The notes: a model not told the origin generated them from the sequence alone. 18,924 nt of DNA from JAJDGF01 sp031549325 (GCA_031549325.1 JAVBQA010000071.1:1-18924), one strand, 5' to 3'. Shown: positions 1 through 6,828, counted from the stretch's first letter. Translations and numbers: made by a program.

Positions 1-2
1 GC

Positions 3-326
3 CTCGACTTCCACGGAAACTATGTCCACCTTCGCGAGATTGAGATGCGACGGCTGAACTGGGGCTCAGGCCATGTGAAGCCCGACAAGCGGTGGAGGGA
101 GATTTGGGAGAAGTACGACACCAACCGCTACCTCCCGCTGCTGCCGACGTTCGAGGACGGGGGCTCGGTTTACTCCTGCGATGCTCGGACACTGTGCCGC
201 GAGGACTTCTTCAAAGCGTGCGCCCATCTCCTCTCCCCGCAGGAACGCAGGAAGCTGCTGGCCAAGGGTGAGCGCGCGACCGTGGACGGATTGCCGGGCA
301 CCGATGAAGATTGTGGCGCTGCGTAA
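3..326 (+). CDS. Partial hypothetical protein (phage-like block)
   Basis: The frame is open from the first complete codon of the window, so the real start probably lies upstream; an internal ATG at 45 is the first in-frame methionine but has no convincing ribosome binding site. The visible part is about 107 residues, rich in Trp, Arg and Lys at the start (WGSGHVKPDKRW near position 60), with a helical, charged C-terminal third. I recognise no family. It is the first of a run of closely spaced + strand genes that look phage-derived. Coding status rests on the open frame and the orderly neighbourhood; function is unknown. Confidence 0.5.
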   Translation, partial: LDFHGNYVHLREIEMRRLNWGSGHVKPDKRWREIWEKYDTNRYLPLLPTFEDGGSVYSCDARTLCREDFFKACAHLLSPQERRKLLAKGERATVDGLPGTDEDCGAA

Positions 327-340
327 AGTTTATGTGAATC

Positions 341-394
341 ACCCTTCGCCCAGGCCATTTCTGGAAAAATGGCCCACTTGTATAAGTGAAGGGT
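341..394 (+). other. Predicted three-way-junction structure (possible structured RNA or DNA element)
   Basis: Three perfectly paired stems close on one another in the gap before the MazG-like gene. P1 pairs ACCCTT (341-346) with AAGGGT (389-394). P2 pairs GGCCATTT (353-360) with AAATGGCC (367-374) around a six-base loop. P3 pairs CACTT (375-379) with AAGTG (384-388) around GTAT. There are no unpaired bases between P2 and P3 or between P3 and P1; only six bases (347-352) link P1 to P2. No U-run follows, so it is not a standard terminator. The pairing is seen directly; any role (leader RNA, processing site, protein target) is inference. Confidence 0.5.
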
Positions 395-429
395 ACAACG
401 CCCAATCCAAGCGATAAGAGGTATGACAC

Positions 430-765
430 ATGAAACCGATCAGGGACAAGGTAATCCTGGAGGCGGCACTGGCGAAGTACGGCACGGACGCGCAGATGCG
501 GATGGCCGTTGAGGAAATGAGCGAGCTCACCAAGTCGCTTTGCAAGCTGTGGCGTGCCGAACGCGACCTCGCGGACATCGCAGACCTCGCCAAGCTCAAG
601 CAACCAGTCGAGAGCATCCTGGAGGAGATCGCGGATGTGCGGATCATGCTGGACCAGCTCGAACTCATCTTCGGCTCGACCGAGGAGGTTCGCGAAGAGA
701 AGCTGATGCGGCTGGCATTGCGGCTCATCACCGATCCGAGCCCGTGGGTTGCGGATGGCGAGTAA
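430..765 (+). CDS. MazG-like nucleotide pyrophosphohydrolase
   Basis: This 111-residue all-helical protein resembles the MazG-like NTP pyrophosphohydrolases common in phages, which hydrolyse (d)NTPs to monophosphates with Mg2+ and can alter the host nucleotide or alarmone pool. The family's two acidic motifs are visible: EEMSEL near residue 28 (ExxE type) and EEIADV near residue 66 (ExxD type), on helices that would face each other at the metal site. The length fits the short single-domain branch rather than the two-domain cellular MazG. The ATG at 430 follows a purine-rich AAGAGG at about 416-421. The stop overlaps the next gene by 11 bases, suggesting translational coupling. Confidence 0.75.
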   Translation: MKPIRDKVILEAALAKYGTDAQMRMAVEEMSELTKSLCKLWRAERDLADIADLAKLKQPVESILEEIADVRIMLDQLELIFGSTEEVREEKLMRLALRLITDPSPWVADGE

Positions 766-1003
766 GACGACACGGGAGAACATCAACGAGTTCTTCGCGG
801 AGCTGGACGACCTGAAGTCGAGCTTGGAGAACTCGCTGGAGGAAGCGAGCGGTATCGAGGACTGCGAGGAGATCGCCGGCTGCATCGAAGCGGCCATTGA
901 CTTGATCAAGCCGCTGCTTGAAGAAGCCGGTGAGCAAGCGGCGATGGAGTACGAAGCTGAGCTTGCAGAAATGAATCGTGACTACGAACGATCGAGACTT
1001 TGA
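755..1003 (+). CDS. Small acidic hypothetical protein
   Basis: An 82-residue, strongly acidic, probably all-helical protein beginning MASKTTREN. I chose the ATG at 755, which lies inside the end of the MazG-like gene, over the in-frame TTG at 749. Runs such as LDDLKSSLENSLEEASG suggest a helical or coiled-coil fold. There is no recognisable family or catalytic motif. The overlap upstream and the short gap downstream put it in the same transcription unit as its neighbours. Function unknown. Confidence 0.6.
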   Translation: MASKTTRENINEFFAELDDLKSSLENSLEEASGIEDCEEIAGCIEAAIDLIKPLLEEAGEQAAMEYEAELAEMNRDYERSRL

Positions 1004-1014
1004 GGAGGAACGCA

Positions 1015-1209
1015 ATGTTTTTGGATGGACCCCGCTTGGAGATGAGATACATCAACGAGAGCACGGACGAGGAAGTCAACCTGGAGATTCACTTGGCCGG
1101 CGAAAGGATATACCCGGTGCTAAATGCGATGGTTGCGATGCTGAGGGCGATGTCCTTCCCCGATGTGCTGATTGAGCATGCAATCGGAACGACCTACTTC
1201 GAGGGATAG
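1015..1209 (+). CDS. Small hypothetical protein
   Basis: A 64-residue protein of no recognised family. A near-ideal AGGAGG at 1003-1008 sits six bases before the ATG at 1015, which decides the start over an in-frame TTG at 1000 that would overlap the previous gene. The middle looks like a beta strand (NLEIHLAG) followed by a helix (YPVLNAMVAMLRAM). Its stop is three bases before the next ATG, so it is probably co-translated within the phage-like operon. Confidence 0.6.
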   Translation: MFLDGPRLEMRYINESTDEEVNLEIHLAGERIYPVLNAMVAMLRAMSFPDVLIEHAIGTTYFEG

Positions 1210-1212
1210 CAG

Positions 1213-1512
1213 ATGGCGCAGAAACTCGAACAGCAATCTCGTGGCTGCAACGGCCAGTGCTACGACTCGCGGGCAATCCCGCTACACGGCGATTTTGAAG
1301 GCATGTATCAGCCGGCGCTGTGCGACCACGTTGGCGCCTTGGGAGGGCTCATCTGTTTACTCACGAACGACAAGCTGACCAGAACAGAGAACGCCACCCC
1401 ACCGGGAACAGCGGTTGACATTTGGATTGATCGTCCTGCTACTTGCCCGTTCCCAGATTCACAGGCGACTCCGTTGGATTGGCCGGCCAAGGAAGGCAGG
1501 AAATCACAATAG
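1213..1512 (+). CDS. Hypothetical protein with Cys-rich N-terminus
   Basis: A 99-residue reading frame preceded by GAGGGA at 1201-1206, with its ATG six bases later. The N-terminal third has a CNGQC pair and a further cysteine at about residue 37, which could bind metal, but no known zinc finger pattern is complete. The C-terminal part is Pro- and Thr-rich and may be disordered. The last 70 bases overlap the open frame of the next gene. It is probably a real phage-type gene of unknown role; the overlapping end is less secure. Confidence 0.5.
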   Translation: MAQKLEQQSRGCNGQCYDSRAIPLHGDFEGMYQPALCDHVGALGGLICLLTNDKLTRTENATPPGTAVDIWIDRPATCPFPDSQATPLDWPAKEGRKSQ

Positions 1513-2024
1513 GCGCAGTCAAGACGGAAACCCCTGGACAGAACCGGGGATGCCACGAATACGAGGGCGTGTCTCTCTCCGATCCACAAATGGTGTCGCT
1601 GCTGATCCGCTACCGCAGCAGAATCTACTCCACCGACGCAATCGACCAGGCGTTCAGGTTCAAGGAACTGCTCACTTGCATATTCGTCGATCTGGACAGG
1701 CTGATTGCGAGCTCGGGACTCACCGACAGCGAGAAGCTGGTGTGCGACCTGGCGATGAAAGGGTACACGGCTCAAGACATCGAGGAGACACAGGGCTTGT
1801 CTCGACAAGCGGCCCAAACGATGATTCAGAGGGCGAGCGAGAAGATTTCATCTCGGCAAGCCGCTCAATGGGAAGATCACATCAATCAACATTACAAAAA
1901 TCAACCGTTCTATCTGCTCGATTCTAGCCGACATCGCGACGGACATATGGCTTGTAGTCAAAAAAGCAATTTGGCGGGGGTGATAGTGGGAGGAAGTTTT
2001 TCGAGTGAACAGAGCCGTAGTTGA
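1443..2024 (+). CDS. Sigma-region-4-like HTH regulator (phage-type)
   Basis: The central part (LTDSEKLVCDLAMKGYTAQDI, then GLSRQAAQTMIQRASEKIS) reads as a sigma-70 region 4 or LuxR-like helix-turn-helix, as found in small phage sigma-like or RinA/ArpU-type late-gene activators. A helical N-terminal region (residues about 50-85) comes first. The listed start is a TTG at 1443 with no clear ribosome binding site. Other candidates are GTG 1569, ATG 1590, or a rare ATA at 1509 that overlaps the previous stop and has a purine-rich AGGAAGGCAGGA just upstream. The last 20 bases overlap the next gene. DNA binding is likely; the specific target is unknown. Confidence 0.6.
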   Translation: MPVPRFTGDSVGLAGQGRQEITIGAVKTETPGQNRGCHEYEGVSLSDPQMVSLLIRYRSRIYSTDAIDQAFRFKELLTCIFVDLDRLIASSGLTDSEKLVCDLAMKGYTAQDIEETQGLSRQAAQTMIQRASEKISSRQAAQWEDHINQHYKNQPFYLLDSSRHRDGHMACSQKSNLAGVIVGGSFSSEQSRS

Positions 2025-2607
2025 CTACCATGGCAACAAGCTGCGGATAGAGTGCGACGAATCCGATATGGTGCGCGTGCTCAACGAAACGCTGATCAAG
2101 CCGTTTGAGGACGAGCTGAACGACGCCTGGCATGTGGACAACGGGGCGGGCATGCGAGCCAAGGACTATCTGAGCTATGTGGGCACGCTCATGATCCGGA
2201 AGCCAAGCGAGCATGGAATTCTCTCGGACAACGCACTAGACCGAATTCACATGCGAGAAGTGTCGGTCGTCAGTGTTGATCAGCTTCCCGACAAAACCAA
2301 CGCCCCTTCCAAGATGCCCAAGTCCCAGCTTGGAACCACGGTGTTCGCAAAGATCGAGGCCCTGAAGAAGCGGCATCCTGAAAGCCGCTTGGTGTGGGCG
2401 CAAATGGATACGGATTGCGTCGTGACGCACGCCGGTAACTCCTACCAGTTCGACGAAGCCATTTATGCGCCAGTCAAAAAGCGCGGCTTCGGTGACCACT
2501 ACTCGTTTGATCGAGTGCTTATCCTTGACAGTTCAGAGCTTATGTTTTTCGACCCGAATATCCGCCGGATATTCCCGAAGCAAGCGCGTGCGGCAATGGC
2601 CGCGTAG
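2005..2607 (+). CDS. Hypothetical phage-like protein, 200 residues
   Basis: Starts at a GTG at 2005, preceded by GGGAGGA at 1988-1994 with about ten bases spacing, and overlaps the end of the preceding regulator gene. The 200-residue product is soluble, with a mixed charged N-terminal half (YHGNKLRIECDES) and a C-terminal half of predicted alternating strands and helices (RLVWAQMDTDCVV, DRVLILDSSELMFFD). I recognise no family. It is the last protein gene before the tRNA pair. Base composition and codon use match the neighbouring phage-like genes. Confidence 0.6.
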   Translation: MNRAVVDYHGNKLRIECDESDMVRVLNETLIKPFEDELNDAWHVDNGAGMRAKDYLSYVGTLMIRKPSEHGILSDNALDRIHMREVSVVSVDQLPDKTNAPSKMPKSQLGTTVFAKIEALKKRHPESRLVWAQMDTDCVVTHAGNSYQFDEAIYAPVKKRGFGDHYSFDRVLILDSSELMFFDPNIRRIFPKQARAAMAA

Positions 2608-2648
2608 TCAGGAACACTCAGTCGATATAAGCCGCAGGGCATGGCGCT

Positions 2649-2689
2649 GGCATACCGCCGATAAACAGTATGCCAATAGCATTCTTTTT
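2649..2689 (+). terminator. Terminator-like hairpin after the phage-like operon
   Basis: GGCATAC (2649-2655) pairs perfectly with GTATGCC (2668-2674) around a 12-base loop, and a T-rich stretch with five consecutive Ts (2685-2689) follows ten bases later. It lies about 40 bases after the stop of the 200-residue gene and before the tRNA pair. The stem is modest and the T-run is set back, so termination may be partial. Confidence 0.4.
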
Positions 2690-2719
2690 CACACGCACAA
2701 ACGCGATGTGTTCAGTTTT

Positions 2720-2794
2720 GGGGCGATAGATCAGAGGAAGAGCGGTGGACTGAAAATCCGCAGGTCGAAGGATCGATCCCTTCTCGCCCCACCA
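2720..2794 (+). tRNA. tRNA-Phe (GAA), CCA encoded
   Basis: The acceptor strands GGGGCGA (2720-2726) and TCGCCCC pair over seven bases, followed by discriminator A and an encoded CCA. The anticodon stem GTGGA/TCCGC encloses CTGAAAA, giving anticodon GAA at 2752-2754. The T-stem GAAGG/CCTTC is perfect. Two oddities: the T-loop starts with A rather than the near-universal T54, and the D-stem GATC/GAGC has an A-G mismatch. One base separates it from the following tRNA-Gly, so both are probably cut from one transcript. Phages often carry such tRNAs; this copy may be divergent but functional. Confidence 0.85.
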
Positions 2795-2795
2795 C

Positions 2796-2868
2796 GGGGA
2801 TGTAGTGTAGTGGTAACACAGTGGCTTCCAAGCCGCCCTCGTGGGTTCGAACCCCATCATCCCCTCCA
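2796..2868 (+). tRNA. tRNA-Gly (TCC), with a shortened anticodon loop
   Basis: The acceptor GGGGATG/CATCCCC, D-stem GTGT/ACAC and T-stem GTGGG/CCCAT with loop TTCGAAC all pair well, and T plus CCA end the molecule. The anticodon arm is unusual: GTGGC (2821-2825) pairs perfectly with GCCGC (2832-2836), leaving a six-base loop TTCCAA instead of seven. Common bacterial tRNA-Gly(TCC) have CTTCCAA here, so the base at position 32 appears to be missing. The total is 73 bases rather than 74. An alternative is a four-pair stem with an eight-base loop. The identity as a Gly-type tRNA is clear; function is uncertain. Confidence 0.75.
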
Positions 2869-2877
2869 ATCAATCAA

Positions 2878-3507
2878 ATGACAACAACCGAAAGGAACTG
2901 GAAATTGGAATACGGAACAGCCGTCTTAGCGCGGCGCGAAGATGAGACCGTGAAGCAGTGGCAGGTTCGCTTGATCCTGGAAAAACTGGTGAACGGACTT
3001 GACATCGACTGGTTTGAATTGTCGAGGCTGGAGGGCTTCGACTGCACACCGGATCATCTGCGGCGCATTGGGAAAGGCGTAGAGCTGGTGTACGACGCGG
3101 GGCTGCTCGCCAGTGAGCCGAGGGACGCGGCTGTCAGCCCGGATGACAGTGGACTGGAGTCTATTCGGATCGAGAAGCAGAAGATGTGGGATCTGCGCCG
3201 CGAAGTGAACGAGCATTACCGTGCCACGGCGCGCGACGAGTTACTGCGCGAGAGCGTATGTGCCGCCGCCCGCGAGCTGCCGCCGATCATGTTTGCTCCG
3301 CCGGCTTTCCAAGGCACCACCCGAAGCGACAAGGTGCTGGTCGTACCCATCGCTGATATTCACTACGGACGCGAGATCTCTGTTGCCGGCCTCAAGGGTG
3401 AGACGCTGAACGTGTACTCCCCTGAGGTGTTTGAGCAGCGCATGTCGAGCCTGTTCGCGCAGATTATTGAGCTGCTTCAGGCGGACGAGTATGACGAGCT
3501 GATTGGA
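2878..3507 (+). pseudogene. Truncated phage-type metallophosphoesterase (N-terminal part)
   Basis: The ATG at 2878 begins a phage-like protein: a helical, possibly DNA-binding N-terminal region (residues 25-75), a charged linker, then VLVVPIADIHYG, whose D160 and H162 form the first metal-binding motif (DxH) of calcineurin-like phosphoesterases. The later motifs (GD, GNH, GH.H) are absent because the frame passes at about residue 209 into IS5-family transposase sequence without a stop. The chimeric reading frame runs to 3852. Intact relatives act on phosphodiesters or nucleic acids; this copy cannot form a complete metal centre. The start has only a weak ribosome binding site and lies nine bases after the tRNA-Gly. 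Confidence 0.65.
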
Positions 3508-4184
3508 ATCCAGTGGATCGCACGGAGTGGTGCGGCATGGCGGGATATGCCGGAGCGTTATGGGCCGTGGCAGACGGCGTATAAGCGGTTCGTGCAGTGG
3601 CAGGAGAGCGGACTGCTTGAGAGAATCTTCCATGAACTGGGCGAGGACGCGGATCTGGAGGATATCAGCATAGACAGCACCTGCATCAAGGCACACAAGG
3701 CAAGCGCTGGTGCCCAGAGAGGGGGGAGACTAAGCGCCAAAACCGGGAAGAATCCCAGAAAGCATAATGTATCGGCGTCAGTCGCGGCGGCAGAAGTACA
3801 AAAATCCATGCGGCGGTGGATGCCCTGGGCAATCCCATTTTTGTGCAGCTGACAGCCGGAAACGTCCATGACATCACCGTTGCAGAGCAGATGCTGGAGC
3901 ATGTCGACTTTCGCGGCTCGACGATTCTGGCAAACAAAGCCTACGGGAAGTGGGCCTTTAGAGAGTTCATCGCCGATCATGACGCGGATTTCTGTATCCT
4001 CCCAAAGTCCAATGAAACCGATCCTTGGTTCTGTGACTGGTGGCGGTATAAAGGGCGCCATCTCGTCGAGGTTTTCTTTCTTAAGCTCAAAGAGTTTCGC
4101 CGCGTTGCTACACGTTATGACAAGCGCGCACGCCGTTTCCTCAGCTTTGTTCACCTTGCCTGTATCCGTACTCTCCTTGCATAA
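3508..4184 (+). pseudogene. Decayed IS5-family (IS427-like) transposase
   Basis: From GIQWIARSGAAWRDMPERYG onward this is an IS5-family DDE transposase. The N-terminal DNA-binding part is missing, removed at the junction with the phosphoesterase. The first catalytic Asp lies in IDSTCIKAH. The frame then must shift by -1 near 3766-3768: upstream sequence is in the frame of 3505, while the continuation SRGGRSTKIHAAVDALGNP is in the frame of 3768. Some IS427-group elements use programmed frameshifting, but I see no clear slippery heptamer. The second catalytic Asp, usually ADKAYG, reads ANKAYG here (codon 3933-3935). The third acidic residue in HLVEVFFLKLKEFRRVATRYD is kept. Truncation plus the Asp-to-Asn change make activity very unlikely. 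Confidence 0.85.
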
Positions 4185-4215
4185 TTCAGCTGATTATGCG
4201 TTTGGAAACAGACTC
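3508..4215 (+). mobile_element. IS5-family insertion sequence remnant, left end deleted
   Basis: The remnant keeps the 3' part of the transposase and the right end, where ATTATGCGTTTGGAAACA leads to GACTC at about 4211-4215. The terminal bases, read inward, are of the GAGTCTGTTTCCAAACGC type seen at IS427-like ends. A CTAG at 4215-4218 sits at the border and fits the TA-centred targets of this group. A palindrome GCATAAT/ATTATGC (about 4179-4199) covers the transposase stop codon. The left terminal repeat is not found near 3500, so the left part was lost by a deletion or the junction is an assembly chimera. Confidence 0.7.
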
Positions 4216-4481
4216 TAGGCCGCCTTGTACTCAACCGGCACAACCTTGATTTCGATCTGCGTGTACTCGGGGGAGTACGCTAGTCCGTTGACCATCTTGT
4301 ACATGATCTCGGTCAGGGCGGCAATGACGGTATTCTGCCTAGGCATGGCGACGGTGAGTTCCAAAATCAGCATCTCAAACAGTCTGTTGTCGTCATGCAC
4401 AGGTCGTCCCCACTCATTGTCGTGATACTCGATGTGTATGGGGAGATCCCCCGCCCAAGCGCATCTGGTTTGTTCACACAT
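4215..4481 (-). pseudogene. tag: Truncated DNA-3-methyladenine glycosylase I (Tag) fused to an unrelated tail
   Basis: Reading from ATG 4481, residues 1-41 match the start of Tag, the base-excision enzyme that removes 3-methyladenine: C7 and H20 (equivalents of the Cys4 and His17 zinc ligands of E. coli Tag), YHDNEWG, and LFEMLILE ending at the catalytic Glu (E41, equivalent to Glu38). Homology then stops. The remaining 47 residues (from LTVAMPRQN to VPVEYKAA) are not Tag and I cannot place them. Tag is normally about 185-190 residues, so the helix-hairpin-helix domain and the C-terminal zinc ligands are missing. The stop lies at the right end of the IS remnant. An AAAGGA lies nine bases before the ATG. 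Confidence 0.65.
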
Positions 4482-4509
4482 AATGCATATCCTTTCCAGT
4501 TTTGACGAC

Positions 4510-4537
4510 CGAAACCACCGAGAAATCGGTGGTTTCG
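4510..4537 (-). terminator. Perfect 12-bp hairpin after the alpha-xylosidase gene
   Basis: CGAAACCACCGA (4510-4521) is perfectly complementary to TCGGTGGTTTCG (4526-4537) around a GAAA loop (TTTC on the - strand). It follows the stop of the GH31 gene by 16 bases on the - strand and precedes the tag fragment. The stem is strong but no T-run follows on either strand, so it may be a 3' mRNA-stabilising structure or a factor-assisted terminator. Confidence 0.5.
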
Positions 4538-4553
4538 TATGGTCCATCGGGGC

Positions 4554-6809
4554 TCAGACTGTGAGGGTGGTCTCGCCCGGCTTCACCGTGTGCCTGCCCT
4601 GCCCCACCACCTCGATGGTCAGGCCGTTGTGGTTGCCTTCGAAGCTGAAGCGCAGCTTGCCGCCCTCGCTGCTGGCGGTGATGGTCAGCTGTTTCTTGCC
4701 CTTGGCGTCGCAGACGCGCGCCACGGCCTCGCAGCCCAGCTGAATCTGATACGCGCGCAGATGCAGCCCGTCCAGATAGTCGTAGTCGGGCAGGTCGTCC
4801 CGCTTGCCCATGGCGATCAGGCTGTTCTCGCGCACGAACAGCGGCAGGCTCATGAAGTCGTACCGCTCGCGCCGCCAGCCGCCGCCCTCCACCACCTCGC
4901 CCGTGAGCAGGTGGGTCCATTTGCCCTTGGGCAGGTAGTAGTCCGCAGTGCCGTCCTGACGGAACACCGGCGCCACCAGGATGCTGTCGCCCAGCATATA
5001 CTGCAGATCCAGCTCGTGCGTGGCCGGGTCGTCCGCGAACTCCATCACCATCGGGCGCATCGAGGGGCTGCCGGTCTCGTGCGAGCGAACCGCGGCATCG
5101 AACAGATAGGGCATCAGCCGGCACTTGAGCTTGGTGAAATACCGTAGCACGTCCGAAGCCTCGTCGTCAAACAGCCACGGCACGCGGTAGCTGCTGGAAC
5201 CGTGCAGCCTGGAGTGGGTGCTCAACAGCCCGAACGCCGCCCAGCGCTTGTACACATCGGGCGAGGCCATGTCCTCGAAGCCCGAGATGTCGTGGCTCCA
5301 AAACGAGAAGCCGCTCATCATCAGCGACAGCCCGGCGCGCAGTGATTCGGCCATCGATGCGTAGTTGGATGTGCTGTCGCCGCCCCAGTGCACCGGGAAC
5401 TGCTGGCCGCCCGCGGTGGCGCTCCTGGCGAACACGCACGCCTCGCCCTCGCCGCGCTCACGCTGTAGCAGCGAGAACACCGCCTGGTTGTACAGGTGGG
5501 TGTAATAGTTGTGCATCATGTGCGGGTCGCTGCCGTCGAAGTACACGCAGTCGGTGGGGATGCGCTCGCCGAAGTCGGTCTTGAACGTGTCCACGCCCAT
5601 ATCCATCAGCGCCTTCAGCTTCGACTGATACCACTTGGTGGCGTCGGGGTTCGTGAAGTCCACGAGCCCCATGCCGCTCTGCCACATGTCCCACTGCCAC
5701 ACGTCGCCGTTGCTGCGCTTGATCAGATACCCCTTCTGCATGCCCTCCCTGAACAGCGGCGACTTCTGGCCGATGTAGGGGTTGATCCACACACACACGC
5801 GCAGCCCCTTGTCGCGCAGGCGCTTGAGCATGCCGGGCGCATCGGGGAACATGGCCTCGTCCCAGCTGAGATTGCACCACTCGTACTCCTTCATCCAGAA
5901 GCAGTCGAAGTGGAACACATGCAGCGGGATGTCACGCTCCGCCATGCCGTCCACGAAGCTGTTGATGGTCGCCTCGTCATAGTCGGTGGTGAACGACGTG
6001 GTGAGCCACAGCCCGAAGCTCCACGCGGGCGGCAGCGCCGGGCGACCGGTGAGCGCGGTGTAGTTTTCGATGACGCGCTTGATGGAGCCGCCGCCGATCA
6101 GCATGAACTCGATCGATTCGCCGGGCACGGAGAACTGCGCGCTGGTCACGATCTCGGAGCACAGCTCATAGCTGACCAGATCCGAGCTGTTGACGAACAC
6201 GCCGTAGCCGCGGTTGGTGACATACAGCGGGATGTTCTTATAGGAGATCTCGGAGGCGGTGCCGCCGTCCTCGTTCCACAGATCCACCACCTGGCCGTTC
6301 TTGACAAACGGCGTGAACCGCTCGCCCAGGCCATAGATCTTCTCGCCCACGCCCACGTCCAGCCGCGCGCGCATGAATTTTCCATCGGGCGAGGTGATGT
6401 GGCCCAGGTGCTTGCTGCCCAGGCCCGTCAGGCGCTCGCCATTCTCGAAGAAGTCCAGCGCGAACGGCTTCTTCTGGATCACGGCGCTGAGCGCGCCCGA
6501 TTCGACAGTGATCGTCTCGCCGTCCTGGCTGACCTTCAGATGTCCCGCCTGCTCATGCAGCTCGAAGCGCGGCTCTTTGCGCACGAGGCCCTGGTTGTGC
6601 TCGGCGCGAATGGACAGGATGCCCGCGCGGGGCGCCTTGATCGTGAGCGTGATCAGCGGCGCGCCCATCGTGTTGCCGCGCGTCACGATCAGCTTGGACG
6701 CGGCATACACGGTGAGCTCGTCCTTCGCGACGGCCACATCGCGCACTTCCATGGCGTTCAGCATCGTGACGCCCTCCCGGTTGAGCCAGAAACCATTGGT
6801 AAACTTCAT
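4554..6809 (-). CDS. yicI: GH31 alpha-xylosidase, YicI type
   Basis: A 751-residue retaining glycoside hydrolase that should release alpha-D-xylose from the non-reducing end of isoprimeverose-type oligosaccharides. It aligns by eye along nearly the whole length of E. coli YicI with a constant offset of four residues. The nucleophile is D412 in KTDFGERIPTD (YicI Asp416) and the acid/base is D478 in HWGGDS (YicI Asp482). The xylose-selective Cys-Phe pair of YicI (Cys307-Phe308) is kept as C303-F304 in FHFDCFWMK. Long identical stretches such as PALPPAWSFGLWLTTSFTT are visible. No signal peptide, so cytoplasmic. ATG 6809 has AGGAGG nine bases upstream; the longer open frame beyond it is antisense to the regulator gene. 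Confidence 0.93.
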   Translation of the reverse strand: MKFTNGFWLNREGVTMLNAMEVRDVAVAKDELTVYAASKLIVTRGNTMGAPLITLTIKAPRAGILSIRAEHNQGLVRKEPRFELHEQAGHLKVSQDGETITVESGALSAVIQKKPFALDFFENGERLTGLGSKHLGHITSPDGKFMRARLDVGVGEKIYGLGERFTPFVKNGQVVDLWNEDGGTASEISYKNIPLYVTNRGYGVFVNSSDLVSYELCSEIVTSAQFSVPGESIEFMLIGGGSIKRVIENYTALTGRPALPPAWSFGLWLTTSFTTDYDEATINSFVDGMAERDIPLHVFHFDCFWMKEYEWCNLSWDEAMFPDAPGMLKRLRDKGLRVCVWINPYIGQKSPLFREGMQKGYLIKRSNGDVWQWDMWQSGMGLVDFTNPDATKWYQSKLKALMDMGVDTFKTDFGERIPTDCVYFDGSDPHMMHNYYTHLYNQAVFSLLQRERGEGEACVFARSATAGGQQFPVHWGGDSTSNYASMAESLRAGLSLMMSGFSFWSHDISGFEDMASPDVYKRWAAFGLLSTHSRLHGSSSYRVPWLFDDEASDVLRYFTKLKCRLMPYLFDAAVRSHETGSPSMRPMVMEFADDPATHELDLQYMLGDSILVAPVFRQDGTADYYLPKGKWTHLLTGEVVEGGGWRRERYDFMSLPLFVRENSLIAMGKRDDLPDYDYLDGLHLRAYQIQLGCEAVARVCDAKGKKQLTITASSEGGKLRFSFEGNHNGLTIEVVGQGRHTVKPGETTLTV

Positions 6810-6828
6810 GGGGTCCTCCTTCAATAAT

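Noticed and set aside
3505..4215. Intact IS5-family element
   Set aside because: The N-terminal transposase domain and left terminal repeat are missing, the frame is broken and the second catalytic Asp is Asn.
5496..6827. Long + strand open frame (443 codons) opposite the alpha-xylosidase gene
   Set aside because: Its product is rich in His, Arg, Ala and Val as expected for the antisense of a GC-rich gene, and it lies entirely opposite a GH31 gene with intact catalytic motifs.
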